Positions 1 through 5,119 of a stretch of DNA of 5,119 bases are shown in pieces. How positions within the stretch are numbered: position 1 is the stretch's first letter; every line of letters begins with the position of its first letter. Both the position numbers and the translations under genes were made by a program. The notes under the pieces were generated by a model that was not told where the DNA came from, did no database searches, and saw nothing but the letters and a program-made list of their open reading frames with translations. Where the stretch lies: the NCBI GenBank assembly GCA_937873165.1, contig CALMVH010000277.1, positions 520 through 5,638 on the forward strand, read 5' to 3'. The stretch is from an uncultured Rhodospirillales bacterium. GTDB taxonomy: Bacteria > Pseudomonadota > Alphaproteobacteria > CALMVH01.

Positions 1-46
1 GGCGGCGGCCCTTGCGCGCCCCACCCGATCCCGTGCTCATCGCCAT
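1..46 (-). CDS. tolR: TolR, N-terminal fragment (cut by window edge)
   Basis: Only the first 15 codons are visible, reading MAMSTGSGGARKGRR. They start three bases after the tolQ stop codon. TolR is the inner-membrane partner of TolQ in the proton-driven Tol-Pal motor, which holds the outer membrane to the cell during division. A short Gly/Arg-rich cytoplasmic leader before the single membrane helix is typical of alphaproteobacterial TolR; the helix itself lies outside the window. A second ATG at 40-38 could be the true start, and neither has a strong Shine-Dalgarno. The identification rests mainly on position directly after tolQ and on the style of the leader, not on any diagnostic domain. 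Confidence 0.75.
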   Translation of the reverse strand, partial: MAMSTGSGGARKGRR

Positions 47-49
47 GGA

Positions 50-790
50 TCAGGTCTTCGCTTCCAAATGCCGCGAAAGTATGGCGGAGAACTCCGCCGA
101 GAAGTTGTCGAGCCGGTCGGCGTAGCGCCCGATGTCGGTGCTGAACTTGTTATACGCGATGACCGCCGGGATCGCCGCGACCAGACCGAGCGCCGTCGCG
201 AACAGAGCCTCCGCGATGCCGGGGGCGACCACCGCCAGGTTGGTGTTCTGCTGGTTCGCGATGGAAGTGAAGCTGTGCATGATGCCGACCACCGTGCCGA
301 ACAGGCCCACGAAAGGTGAAATCGATCCCACGCTGGCCAGCACCGTCATGGACCGTTCCAATTGCGTCAGTTCCCGCCCGACGGTGACGCCCATCACGCG
401 GTCGATACGCTGCTGCAGGCTGCCCTTCATCGCGTCGGACGTGGTCAGGTTGCGCTCGTTGGCATGACGCCACTCGCGCATGCCTGCGGCAAACGTCGCG
501 GCCATGGGATCAGGCACCTTTTTCGAAATCTTGTCGTACAGCGTGTCGAGCGATCCGCCGGACCAGAAGCTGTCCTCGAAATTATCAGCGCGCTTGCGGG
601 CGTTTCCGATCCTCTGGACCTTGTTGATGATGATCGCCCACGACCAGACGGACGCGACGACCAGCATCAGCATCACGATTTGCACAATGGGATCGGCATT
701 CAGGATCAGCCCACCCAGCGACAGATTACCGGGATGGGCGGCCGCGGTTCCGGCCAGTTGCGCGGAGTCTACACTACGAGATGGATCCAT
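50..790 (-). CDS. tolQ: TolQ, proton-channel subunit of the Tol-Pal system
   Basis: This is a 246-residue inner-membrane protein of the TolQ/ExbB/MotA family. With TolR it uses the proton motive force to drive TolA and Pal during outer-membrane constriction. Three membrane segments are visible at about residues 33-56, 147-172 and 187-213, with a large cytoplasmic loop between the first two. The family signature SPFVGLFGTVVGI sits at 158-170, followed by VVAPGIAEALFATALGL in the third segment. The channel threonines corresponding to E. coli Thr145 and Thr178 appear as Thr166 and Thr199. The N-terminus is about 17 residues longer than in E. coli. I chose ATG 790 over an in-frame TTG at 808 because TTG 808 overlaps the GAGG ribosome-binding site that serves ATG 790. 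The start lies 17 nt inside ybgC. An oddity is Val168 where most homologues have Trp. Confidence 0.96.
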   Translation of the reverse strand: MDPSRSVDSAQLAGTAAAHPGNLSLGGLILNADPIVQIVMLMLVVASVWSWAIIINKVQRIGNARKRADNFEDSFWSGGSLDTLYDKISKKVPDPMAATFAAGMREWRHANERNLTTSDAMKGSLQQRIDRVMGVTVGRELTQLERSMTVLASVGSISPFVGLFGTVVGIMHSFTSIANQQNTNLAVVAPGIAEALFATALGLVAAIPAVIAYNKFSTDIGRYADRLDNFSAEFSAILSRHLEAKT

Positions 791-1253
791 GACTGTCGTT
801 ATCCTCAAACCCTGTCACAAACGGCGCGGCACTCGCCAGAAACTCTCGGGGCAGCCGTACGGGACGGCCGTCGGGGCTAACGCTTGCGAGCCGCAGAACG
901 ATCCGTGCACATATCACGGGACCGTTATTGGCATCGCGCAAGACGTGCTGCGACAGTTTCAGGCTGGCGCCACCAAGCGCCGTCAACCATGTCCTGACTT
1001 CGAGCCGATCGTCAAGCCGCGCCGGCGAGGCATATGCGATTTCAAGCCGGCTGACCACCATGGCAACCTGATACTCGTCGATCAGCCGCTGATGCGGGAA
1101 ACCCAGGCAACGCAACATTTCGGTGCGGGCGCGTTCGGCGTAGCGAAGGTAGTTGGCGTGATACACGATGCCGCCTGCATCGGTATCCTCGTAGTAGACC
1201 CGCAGCGGCAGGCGGTGCACCAGCCCATCCATGCTGCCGTGGAACGGATTCAC
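774..1253 (-). CDS. ybgC: YbgC-type acyl-CoA thioesterase (Tol-Pal associated)
   Basis: This is a 159-residue hotdog-fold thioesterase. E. coli YbgC hydrolyses acyl-CoA and associates with phospholipid metabolism near the Tol-Pal complex. The active-site block YEDTDAGGIVYH lies at residues 21-32; Tyr21, Asp25 and His32 match E. coli Tyr14, Asp18 and His25. The following NYLRYAERARTEML and SPARLDD segments are also typical. Two starts are possible. GTG 1253 gives a 4-nt GTGA overlap with the ruvB stop, has GGAAG four bases upstream, and yields a PFHG leader like other alphaproteobacterial members. ATG 1232 gives 152 residues collinear with E. coli but has no visible ribosome-binding site. I prefer GTG 1253. 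The C-terminus runs about 15 residues past E. coli YbgC and overlaps the start of tolQ, which supports the ybgC-tolQ-tolR arrangement. Confidence 0.93.
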   Translation of the reverse strand: MNPFHGSMDGLVHRLPLRVYYEDTDAGGIVYHANYLRYAERARTEMLRCLGFPHQRLIDEYQVAMVVSRLEIAYASPARLDDRLEVRTWLTALGGASLKLSQHVLRDANNGPVICARIVLRLASVSPDGRPVRLPREFLASAAPFVTGFEDNDSHGSIS

Positions 1254-2287
1254 GGCTCTTCCACGGGCAGTGCGAACGCCAGTTGCCGGGCCGGATCGCG
1301 CGGCGGCTCCAGGCCGATGTAGCGGAATCCGGAATCGGACAGCATCCGCCCGCGCGGGGTGCGCTGCACCAGCCCTTCGCGCATCAGATAGGGCTCGATG
1401 ACTTCCTCGATCACGTCGCGCTGTTCGGCAAGCGCCGCCGCCAGCGTCTCGACGCCAACGGGACCACCACCATAGTTTTCCGCCATGCACGACAGGTAAC
1501 GCCGGTCCATCGTGTCCAACCCCCGGCTGTCGACATCCAGACGCAGCAGCGCCGCATCGGCTGCCTTGGCGTCGATCACCGCAATTCCAGCGACTTCCGT
1601 GAAATCCCTTACGCGGCGCAGCAATCGGCCGGCCACCCGCGGCGTTCCCCGCGAGCGCCTTGCGATCTCGGCCGCGCCCTCAGGCGTCATCATGATTTTC
1701 AGGACCCGCGCCCCGCGCGCGACGATCTCGGTCAGTTCATCGACTTCATACAGTTCGAGGCGCAGCGGTATGCCGAAGCGCTCACGCAGCGGCTGGGTCA
1801 ACAGGCCCGACCGGGTGGTCGCTCCTACCAGGGTGAAGCGCGGCAGGTCGATGCGCACGGATCGCGCCGCCGGGCCTTCGCCGATGATCAGGTCCAGCTG
1901 GAAGTCTTCCATGGCGGGATAGAGGATTTCCTCGACGGCCGGGTTGAGGCGATGGATCTCATCGATGAACAGCACGTCGTGCGGTTCGAGGTTGGTCAGG
2001 ATCGCGGCAAGATCGCCTGCCTTCGCGATCACCGGTCCCGAGGTCGCACGAAACCCGACGGACAATTCGCGGCTTACAATATGCGCCAGCGTCGTTTTGC
2101 CGAGTCCGGGCGGTCCGAAAAGCAGAAGGTGGTCAAGGGCTTCGCCACGGTTCTTCGCAGCCTCGACAAATACGCGCAGGTTTTCGCGCGCGGCCCTTTG
2201 CCCGATGAAATCGGACAAGGATTGTGGACGGAGGCTCAGTTCCGGCCGGTCTTCCTCCTGCGCGTGCGGGTCGATTTCGCGCTTCAT
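1250..2287 (-). CDS. ruvB: RuvB, Holliday-junction branch-migration ATPase
   Basis: This is a 345-residue AAA+ motor that forms hexameric rings on DNA and, with RuvA, drives Holliday-junction branch migration during recombinational repair. Visible motifs in order are Walker A GPPGLGKT (58-65), Walker B VLFIDEIH (105-112), sensor 1 GATTRSG (155-161), the arginine finger Arg170 in LRERFG, and sensor 2 GTPRVAG with Arg217. The C-terminal winged-helix domain ends with the conserved QRTPRGR (308-314) and a FRYIGL stretch. Length and all key residues are normal for the family. The ATG at 2287 follows the ruvA stop by 19 nt and has only a weak ribosome-binding site, suggesting coupling to ruvA translation. 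The stop overlaps the GTG start of ybgC by 4 nt. Confidence 0.98.
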   Translation of the reverse strand: MKREIDPHAQEEDRPELSLRPQSLSDFIGQRAARENLRVFVEAAKNRGEALDHLLLFGPPGLGKTTLAHIVSRELSVGFRATSGPVIAKAGDLAAILTNLEPHDVLFIDEIHRLNPAVEEILYPAMEDFQLDLIIGEGPAARSVRIDLPRFTLVGATTRSGLLTQPLRERFGIPLRLELYEVDELTEIVARGARVLKIMMTPEGAAEIARRSRGTPRVAGRLLRRVRDFTEVAGIAVIDAKAADAALLRLDVDSRGLDTMDRRYLSCMAENYGGGPVGVETLAAALAEQRDVIEEVIEPYLMREGLVQRTPRGRMLSDSGFRYIGLEPPRDPARQLAFALPVEEP

Positions 2288-2306
2288 GACGCCGGTACCG
2301 TCTGCC

Positions 2307-2909
2307 TCATCCCGCCAGCTCCTTCAGGCAGCGGCGGATCAGGTCGCTCAGCGTATCGTCCTCGCGTTTCAGCCTGGACACGACGACCAGCGCCTCGGAC
2401 CGGCCGTATCCAAGGTTCACCAGTGCCGAAACCGCATCGTTGAGCAGGCCGCCGGACTCCGACGAAACAGCCGACGGGATGTCGATGGTGACGCCGGGTC
2501 CGATGCCAAGTGCCGGCGTCTTATCCTTCAGTTCGGACAACAGCCGCGTGGCCAGTTTTGGTCCCACGCCATCCGCCTGCCCCAGGGCGGCGCGGTCCTG
2601 GGCGGCGATAGCTACCATCAACCGATCGGGCGAAAGCACTGACAGAATTGATAAAGCGACTTTTGCGCCGACGCCCTGCACGGTTGTCAGAAGCCGGAAC
2701 CAGTCGCGTTCGAGCGCATCGATGAAGCCGTAAAGGTAGGGCAACTCGTCGCGCGCGCGCATCTCGGTCAACAACCGAACGGGCTGGCCCGGCGTCAGTC
2801 CCGACAAGGTGCGGCGCGAACAGCTGGCGAGGTAGCCTACTCCTTGCACGTCCACTACAATCCAATCCGAGCCGAGGCTGTCGACCGCACCGGTAAGCTT
2901 GGCAATCAT
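2307..2909 (-). CDS. ruvA: RuvA, Holliday-junction-binding subunit
   Basis: This is a 200-residue protein that tetramerises on four-way DNA junctions and loads RuvB. The OB-fold domain I covers about residues 1-64 and begins MIAKLTG, the usual RuvA opening. The acidic pin that separates strands at the crossover is Asp54-Glu55, just before LYGF. Two helix-hairpin-helix motifs follow: VQGVGAKVALSILS (77-90) and ADGVGPKLATRLLSELK (112-128). After a flexible linker, a UBA-like domain III (about 154-200) with VNLGYGRSEA provides the RuvB contact. The reading frame stays open for 50 codons further upstream into ruvC, but those codons show no RuvA character, so ATG 2909 is the start. An AGG lies five bases upstream of it. 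The 55-nt gap to ruvC is the longest in the window. Confidence 0.97.
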   Translation of the reverse strand: MIAKLTGAVDSLGSDWIVVDVQGVGYLASCSRRTLSGLTPGQPVRLLTEMRARDELPYLYGFIDALERDWFRLLTTVQGVGAKVALSILSVLSPDRLMVAIAAQDRAALGQADGVGPKLATRLLSELKDKTPALGIGPGVTIDIPSAVSSESGGLLNDAVSALVNLGYGRSEALVVVSRLKREDDTLSDLIRRCLKELAG

Positions 2910-2964
2910 GAGAGCCTGTCTATCCACGCGGACAAAGGCCGGGGCGAAGCCAATGCCTGCCGGA

Positions 2965-3474
2965 TCATCGCGCCGCCCCCGCCATCTTGCCGCCGACCAG
3001 GCGGCGCGTGGCCGAGTGATGAGCGTGGCAGATCGCGATGGCGAGGGCGTCCGCTGCATCCGACGACTGGAAGTGAGCGCCCGGCAGCAGGCGGTTCACC
3101 ATCATCTCGATCTGTTCCTTGGTCGCATGCCCGACGCCAACCACCGATTTTTTGACCAGGTTCGCCGGGTACTCGCCGACCTCCAACCCCACTAGGGCCG
3201 GCACCAGCAGGGCAATGCCGCGTGCCAGCCCGAGCTTAAGGGTCGAGACCGGGTTCTTGTTTACAAAGGTTTCCTCCACCGCAGCGGTGTCGGGCCTGTA
3301 GGTCTCGATCATGTCCAGCAGTCCGGCATGCAACTGCTTCAACCGTTCGGAGGTCGGCAGCGAAGGCGTGGAATGAACAGCACCGTTGGCAACATGGATC
3401 AGCCGGTTGCCTTCCGCATCGATGATGCCCCAGCCGGTGTGCTGCAGCCCCGGATCAATGCCGAGAACCCTCAC
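2965..3474 (-). CDS. ruvC: RuvC, Holliday-junction resolvase
   Basis: This is a 169-residue endonuclease with an RNase H-like fold that cuts Holliday junctions symmetrically as a dimer, completing the RuvABC pathway. The four metal-binding acidic residues are visible: Asp7 in LGIDPG, Glu67 in AVEETF, and Asp139 and Asp142 in SSDAADALAIAICH. The Phe of EETF (residue 70) corresponds to E. coli Phe69, which stacks on a base at the cleavage site. The basic KLGLARG and NLVKKSVVG stretches are also typical. The start codon is GTG, not ATG. It is fixed by the family because only six residues precede the first catalytic Asp. It overlaps the yebC TGA as GTGA and lacks a strong ribosome-binding site, so initiation probably depends on ribosomes finishing yebC. 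Confidence 0.97.
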   Translation of the reverse strand: MRVLGIDPGLQHTGWGIIDAEGNRLIHVANGAVHSTPSLPTSERLKQLHAGLLDMIETYRPDTAAVEETFVNKNPVSTLKLGLARGIALLVPALVGLEVGEYPANLVKKSVVGVGHATKEQIEMMVNRLLPGAHFQSSDAADALAIAICHAHHSATRRLVGGKMAGAAR

Positions 3475-4217
3475 GCGTTGAGCTTTTCCGCCTGGGCGTC
3501 GCTCAGCTCGACATTCGAAAAGACCTGCTGGACGTCTTCATTGTCTTCCAAGGTGTCGATCAACTTCGCCAATGACTCGGCCTGGTCATCCTTGACCGCC
3601 GTCGTGGTCACCGGCCGCCACTGCATTTCGGCCTCCAGCGGATCCCCGAAAACCTTTTCCAGCGTCTCGCGCACCGTGCCGAAGGTTTCCAGCGTCGTCA
3701 GCACCATGTGCGTTTCGTCGTCGCTTTCCACATCGTCCGCCCCCGCCTCGACCGCCGCCTCGAACAGCCTGTCGAAATCGGTGGATACCGGATAGGCGAT
3801 CACGCCCTGGCGGTTGAACATAAAGCTGACCGAACCGGTCTCACCCAGCGCCCCACCCTGCTTCGTGAACGCCGTGCGAAGTTCGGGCGCGGTTCGGTTG
3901 CGGTTGTCGCTGAGCGCCTCGACGATTACCGCGACGCCGCCCGGGCCGTAGCCCTCGTAACGGATCGACTCGTAGTTCGACGTATCGGTCCCTTCGCGAG
4001 CGGTCTTGATCGCTTTTTCGATCCGGTCGCGCGGCACGTTCTTGACGCGCGCAGCAGAGATCGCGGCCCGCAGGCGCGGGTTGTGCGCGGGGTCGGGCAT
4101 ACCGACCTTCGCCGAAACCATGATCTCGCGCACCAGCTTGTTGAAGACCTTCGCCTTCTTCGCATCGGATGCATTTTTGCTGTGCATCACGTTTTTTGCG
4201 TGGGAATGCCCTGCCAT
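3471..4217 (-). CDS. yebC: YebC/TACO1-family protein, translation factor or regulator
   Basis: This is a 248-residue member of the YebC/PmpR/TACO1 family. Members have been described as DNA-binding transcriptional regulators, and more recently as ribosome-associated factors that relieve stalling at proline-rich stretches; which role applies here cannot be told from sequence. Family blocks are clear: MAGHS at the start, RYEGYGPGGVAVIVE (86-100), SDNRNRTA (103-110), GGALGETGSVSF (121-132), EAGADDVE (157-164) and LEDNEDVQQVFSN (223-235). ATG 4217 is chosen because MAGHS is the invariant N-terminus and AAGGA lies seven bases upstream. Codons upstream in the same frame overlap ymdB in another frame and are not part of the protein. 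The basic N-terminal segment differs from the usual pattern (see findings). Adjacency to ruvC is widely conserved in bacteria. Confidence 0.96.
   Translation of the reverse strand: MAGHSHAKNVMHSKNASDAKKAKVFNKLVREIMVSAKVGMPDPAHNPRLRAAISAARVKNVPRDRIEKAIKTAREGTDTSNYESIRYEGYGPGGVAVIVEALSDNRNRTAPELRTAFTKQGGALGETGSVSFMFNRQGVIAYPVSTDFDRLFEAAVEAGADDVESDDETHMVLTTLETFGTVRETLEKVFGDPLEAEMQWRPVTTTAVKDDQAESLAKLIDTLEDNEDVQQVFSNVELSDAQAEKLNA
3881..3895. promoter_or_regulatory. Candidate LexA-box-like motif GTTC-N7-GTTC inside yebC
   Basis: On the plus strand GTTC at 3881-3884 and GTTC at 3892-3895 are separated by exactly seven bases, the pattern recognised by LexA in Alphaproteobacteria. It is the only match I found in the window. 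It lies in yebC codons 108-113, about 400 nt before ruvC, and overlaps the conserved NRT codons, so protein constraint may explain half of it. I see no clear promoter next to it. Confidence 0.2.
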
Positions 4218-4219
4218 TT

Positions 4220-4258
4220 CTTGTTCCTTGTTAAGGCCGTCGTTATGCCGGGAACAAG
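4220..4258 (-). repeat. 8-bp inverted repeat across the ymdB/yebC junction
   Basis: In the mRNA sense, CUUGUUCC (4258-4251) at the end of the ymdB coding region is perfectly complementary to GGAACAAG (4227-4220) just before yebC. The loop is 23 nt and contains the ymdB stop codon. The distal arm includes part of the yebC Shine-Dalgarno. There is no trailing U-run and half the stem is A-U, so it does not look like a terminator. It may be a translational coupling element or chance. Confidence 0.4.
4225..4229 (-). promoter_or_regulatory. Shine-Dalgarno of yebC
   Basis: AAGGA lies seven bases before the yebC ATG. It is the clearest ribosome-binding site in the window at good spacing and decides the yebC start. 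It sits in the distal arm of an inverted repeat (4220-4258), so it could be partly masked in the mRNA. Confidence 0.8.
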
Positions 4259-5058
4259 GGTGTGTTGGCAAGTCTCGGACCGATCCTGACCGCTTCGATC
4301 CGCGCCGCCAGCCCGTGCTCGTTTGTTTCGACGAAAGTGCCGCAGACCGTGGCATCGCCCTCGGCGGGGGCGAACCGTTCACCGGGCATCTTGGTGACCA
4401 TGCGGGCGACGGATGACTCCTTCTTCATGCCGATCACGCTATCGTAATCGCCGCACATGCCGGCATCGGTCTGGTAAGCCGTTCCGCCCGGCAGGATCTG
4501 CGCATCCGCGGTTGGGATGTGGGTATGCGTGCCGACCACCAGCGTCACGCGGCTGTCGCAGAAATGCCCCATCGCCATCTTTTCGCTGCTGGCCTCGCCA
4601 TGGAAGTCCAGCAGGATGGCGTCGACTTCCCAACCAAGGCGGCACCATTGCAGTTCACGCCCGACGGCGGCAAACGGATCATCCAGCGGGTCCATGAAAA
4701 GGCGGGCCATGGCGTTGATCACCAAGACTTTGTGGCCGTTGCGGCCTTCGATCAACGACGCGCCCCTGCCCGGCGTGCCGCCGGGAAAGTTGAGCGGCCG
4801 CAGGATGCGCGGTTCGGTATCCAGAATCGGAACGAGTTCCTTCTTGTCCCACACGTGGTTTCCGGTCGTAATGCAATCAACTCCGGACGCGAACAGTTCC
4901 TCCGCGATGGTCGGCGACAGGCCATGGCCATGCGCCGCATTTTCGCCATTTACCACGATGCAATCGGGGCTGAGCGCCGCCTGCAGCGCGGGCAGGTGCG
5001 CGATAACCGCCGTGCGCCCGGATTTCCCGACAATGTCACCCAGAAATAAAAGCTTCAT
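4243..5058 (-). CDS. YmdB/TIGR00282-type metallophosphoesterase
   Basis: This is a 271-residue cytosolic protein of the calcineurin-like phosphoesterase family typified by Bacillus subtilis YmdB, a two-metal phosphodiesterase active on 2',3'-cyclic nucleotides. Metal ligands can be read directly: Asp8 in GDIVGK, Glu39 and Asn40 in NGEN, Asn67 and His68 in GNHVWD, His153 in DFHGEASSEK, and His178 and His180 in GTHTHIPT. These match the order and spacing of the B. subtilis enzyme. The segment QTDAGMCGDYDSVIGM near residue 200 is also characteristic. Length is typical, and there is no signal peptide or membrane segment. ATG 5058 begins directly with the MKLLFLGDIVG strand and overlaps the upstream stop codon as ATGA. 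The physiological substrate in this organism is unknown. This YmdB should not be confused with the unrelated E. coli macrodomain protein of the same name. Confidence 0.93.
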   Translation of the reverse strand: MKLLFLGDIVGKSGRTAVIAHLPALQAALSPDCIVVNGENAAHGHGLSPTIAEELFASGVDCITTGNHVWDKKELVPILDTEPRILRPLNFPGGTPGRGASLIEGRNGHKVLVINAMARLFMDPLDDPFAAVGRELQWCRLGWEVDAILLDFHGEASSEKMAMGHFCDSRVTLVVGTHTHIPTADAQILPGGTAYQTDAGMCGDYDSVIGMKKESSVARMVTKMPGERFAPAEGDATVCGTFVETNEHGLAARIEAVRIGPRLANTPLFPA

Positions 5059-5119
5059 CGGTTATCCACTGCCTCCGCGAACTCTTCGGTGACGATCCAA
5101 TCCAGCCGCTCGTCGTGAT
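5055..5119 (-). CDS. Probable 5-formyltetrahydrofolate cyclo-ligase, C-terminal tail (cut by window edge)
   Basis: Only the last 20 residues are visible, reading HDERLDWIVTEEFAEAVDNR, followed by TGA. The pattern HDxxLDxIVTE resembles the C-terminus of 5-formyltetrahydrofolate cyclo-ligase, where a His-Asp pair precedes the final LD-IVT strand. That enzyme converts 5-formyl-THF to 5,10-methenyl-THF using ATP. Alphaproteobacteria commonly carry this gene directly before the YmdB-type phosphoesterase. The stop overlaps the next start as ATGA, indicating translational coupling. The other two frames of this strand give no sensible protein end at this junction. Too little is visible to confirm the catalytic region, so the name rests on a short motif and gene context. 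Confidence 0.62.
   Translation of the reverse strand, partial: HDERLDWIVTEEFAEAVDNR

Noticed and set aside
480..1322. A 280-codon open frame on the plus strand across tolQ and ybgC
   Set aside because: It spans two well-supported genes on the other strand and has no family resemblance; this is a codon-bias artefact.
1254..1490. An upstream extension of YbgC into ruvB
   Set aside because: The extra residues are an out-of-frame reading of ruvB with no hotdog-fold character; family length fits a start at 1253 or 1232.
1283..2443. A 386-codon open frame on the plus strand opposite ruvB and part of ruvA
   Set aside because: It is an antisense shadow of GC-rich coding sequence. The minus-strand frame encodes an intact RuvB with every motif, and the plus-strand translation is an Arg/Gln/Ala-rich stretch with no recognisable domain.
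2910..2964. A possible internal promoter or small element in the ruvC-ruvA gap
   Set aside because: I found no -35/-10 pair with sensible spacing, no stem longer than about 4 bp and no LexA-type repeat; it looks like plain spacer.
2910..3059. A 50-codon N-terminal extension of RuvA overlapping ruvC
   Set aside because: The extension is low-complexity and Arg-rich, while the protein from ATG 2909 begins with the standard RuvA opening and has the usual length of 200.
4218..4382. An upstream extension of YebC into ymdB
   Set aside because: MAGHS is the invariant YebC N-terminus and has its own ribosome-binding site; upstream codons are an off-frame reading of ymdB.
1..5119. Mobile elements, CRISPR arrays, tRNA or rRNA genes, or a cryptic defence system
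   Set aside because: The window is fully occupied by housekeeping genes with continuous synteny, and I saw no spaced repeats, terminal inverted repeats or RNA-gene sequences.

Overview
The window is a tightly packed, single-strand gene block. All nine genes (seven complete, two cut by the window edges) lie on the minus strand, so transcription runs from position 5119 down to 1. The base composition is GC-rich by eye. The gene order and protein variants fit an alphaproteobacterium: YebC next to RuvC, RuvA and RuvB, then YbgC, TolQ and TolR, with a YmdB-type phosphodiesterase and a probable 5-formyltetrahydrofolate cyclo-ligase upstream. I cannot place the order or genus from the sequence alone.

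Layout in transcription order: (1) tail of a probable 5-formyltetrahydrofolate cyclo-ligase, 5119-5055; (2) YmdB/TIGR00282-type metallophosphoesterase, 5058-4243; (3) YebC/TACO1-family translation factor, 4217-3471; (4) RuvC Holliday-junction resolvase, 3474-2965; (5) RuvA, 2909-2307; (6) RuvB, 2287-1250; (7) YbgC acyl-CoA thioesterase, 1253-774; (8) TolQ, 790-50; (9) first residues of TolR, 46-1. The largest gap is 55 nt (ruvC-ruvA). Four junctions overlap: three share 4 nt (ATGA or GTGA) and ybgC/tolQ shares 17 nt. I found no convincing promoter or terminator inside the block, so it reads as one operon or part of one.

Functionally there are two well-known modules plus an upstream pair. RuvC, RuvA and RuvB form the complete branch-migration and resolution machine for Holliday junctions. 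YbgC, TolQ and TolR are the start of the Tol-Pal cell-envelope cluster. All catalytic residues that I could check are present, so every complete gene looks intact.

I see no previously undescribed system here. The observations most worth a second look are regulatory: one perfect GTTC-N7-GTTC motif (the alphaproteobacterial LexA-box pattern) inside yebC upstream of ruvCAB, and an 8-bp inverted repeat whose distal arm covers the yebC ribosome-binding site. YebC also has an unusual N-terminus. Either regulatory motif could be chance.
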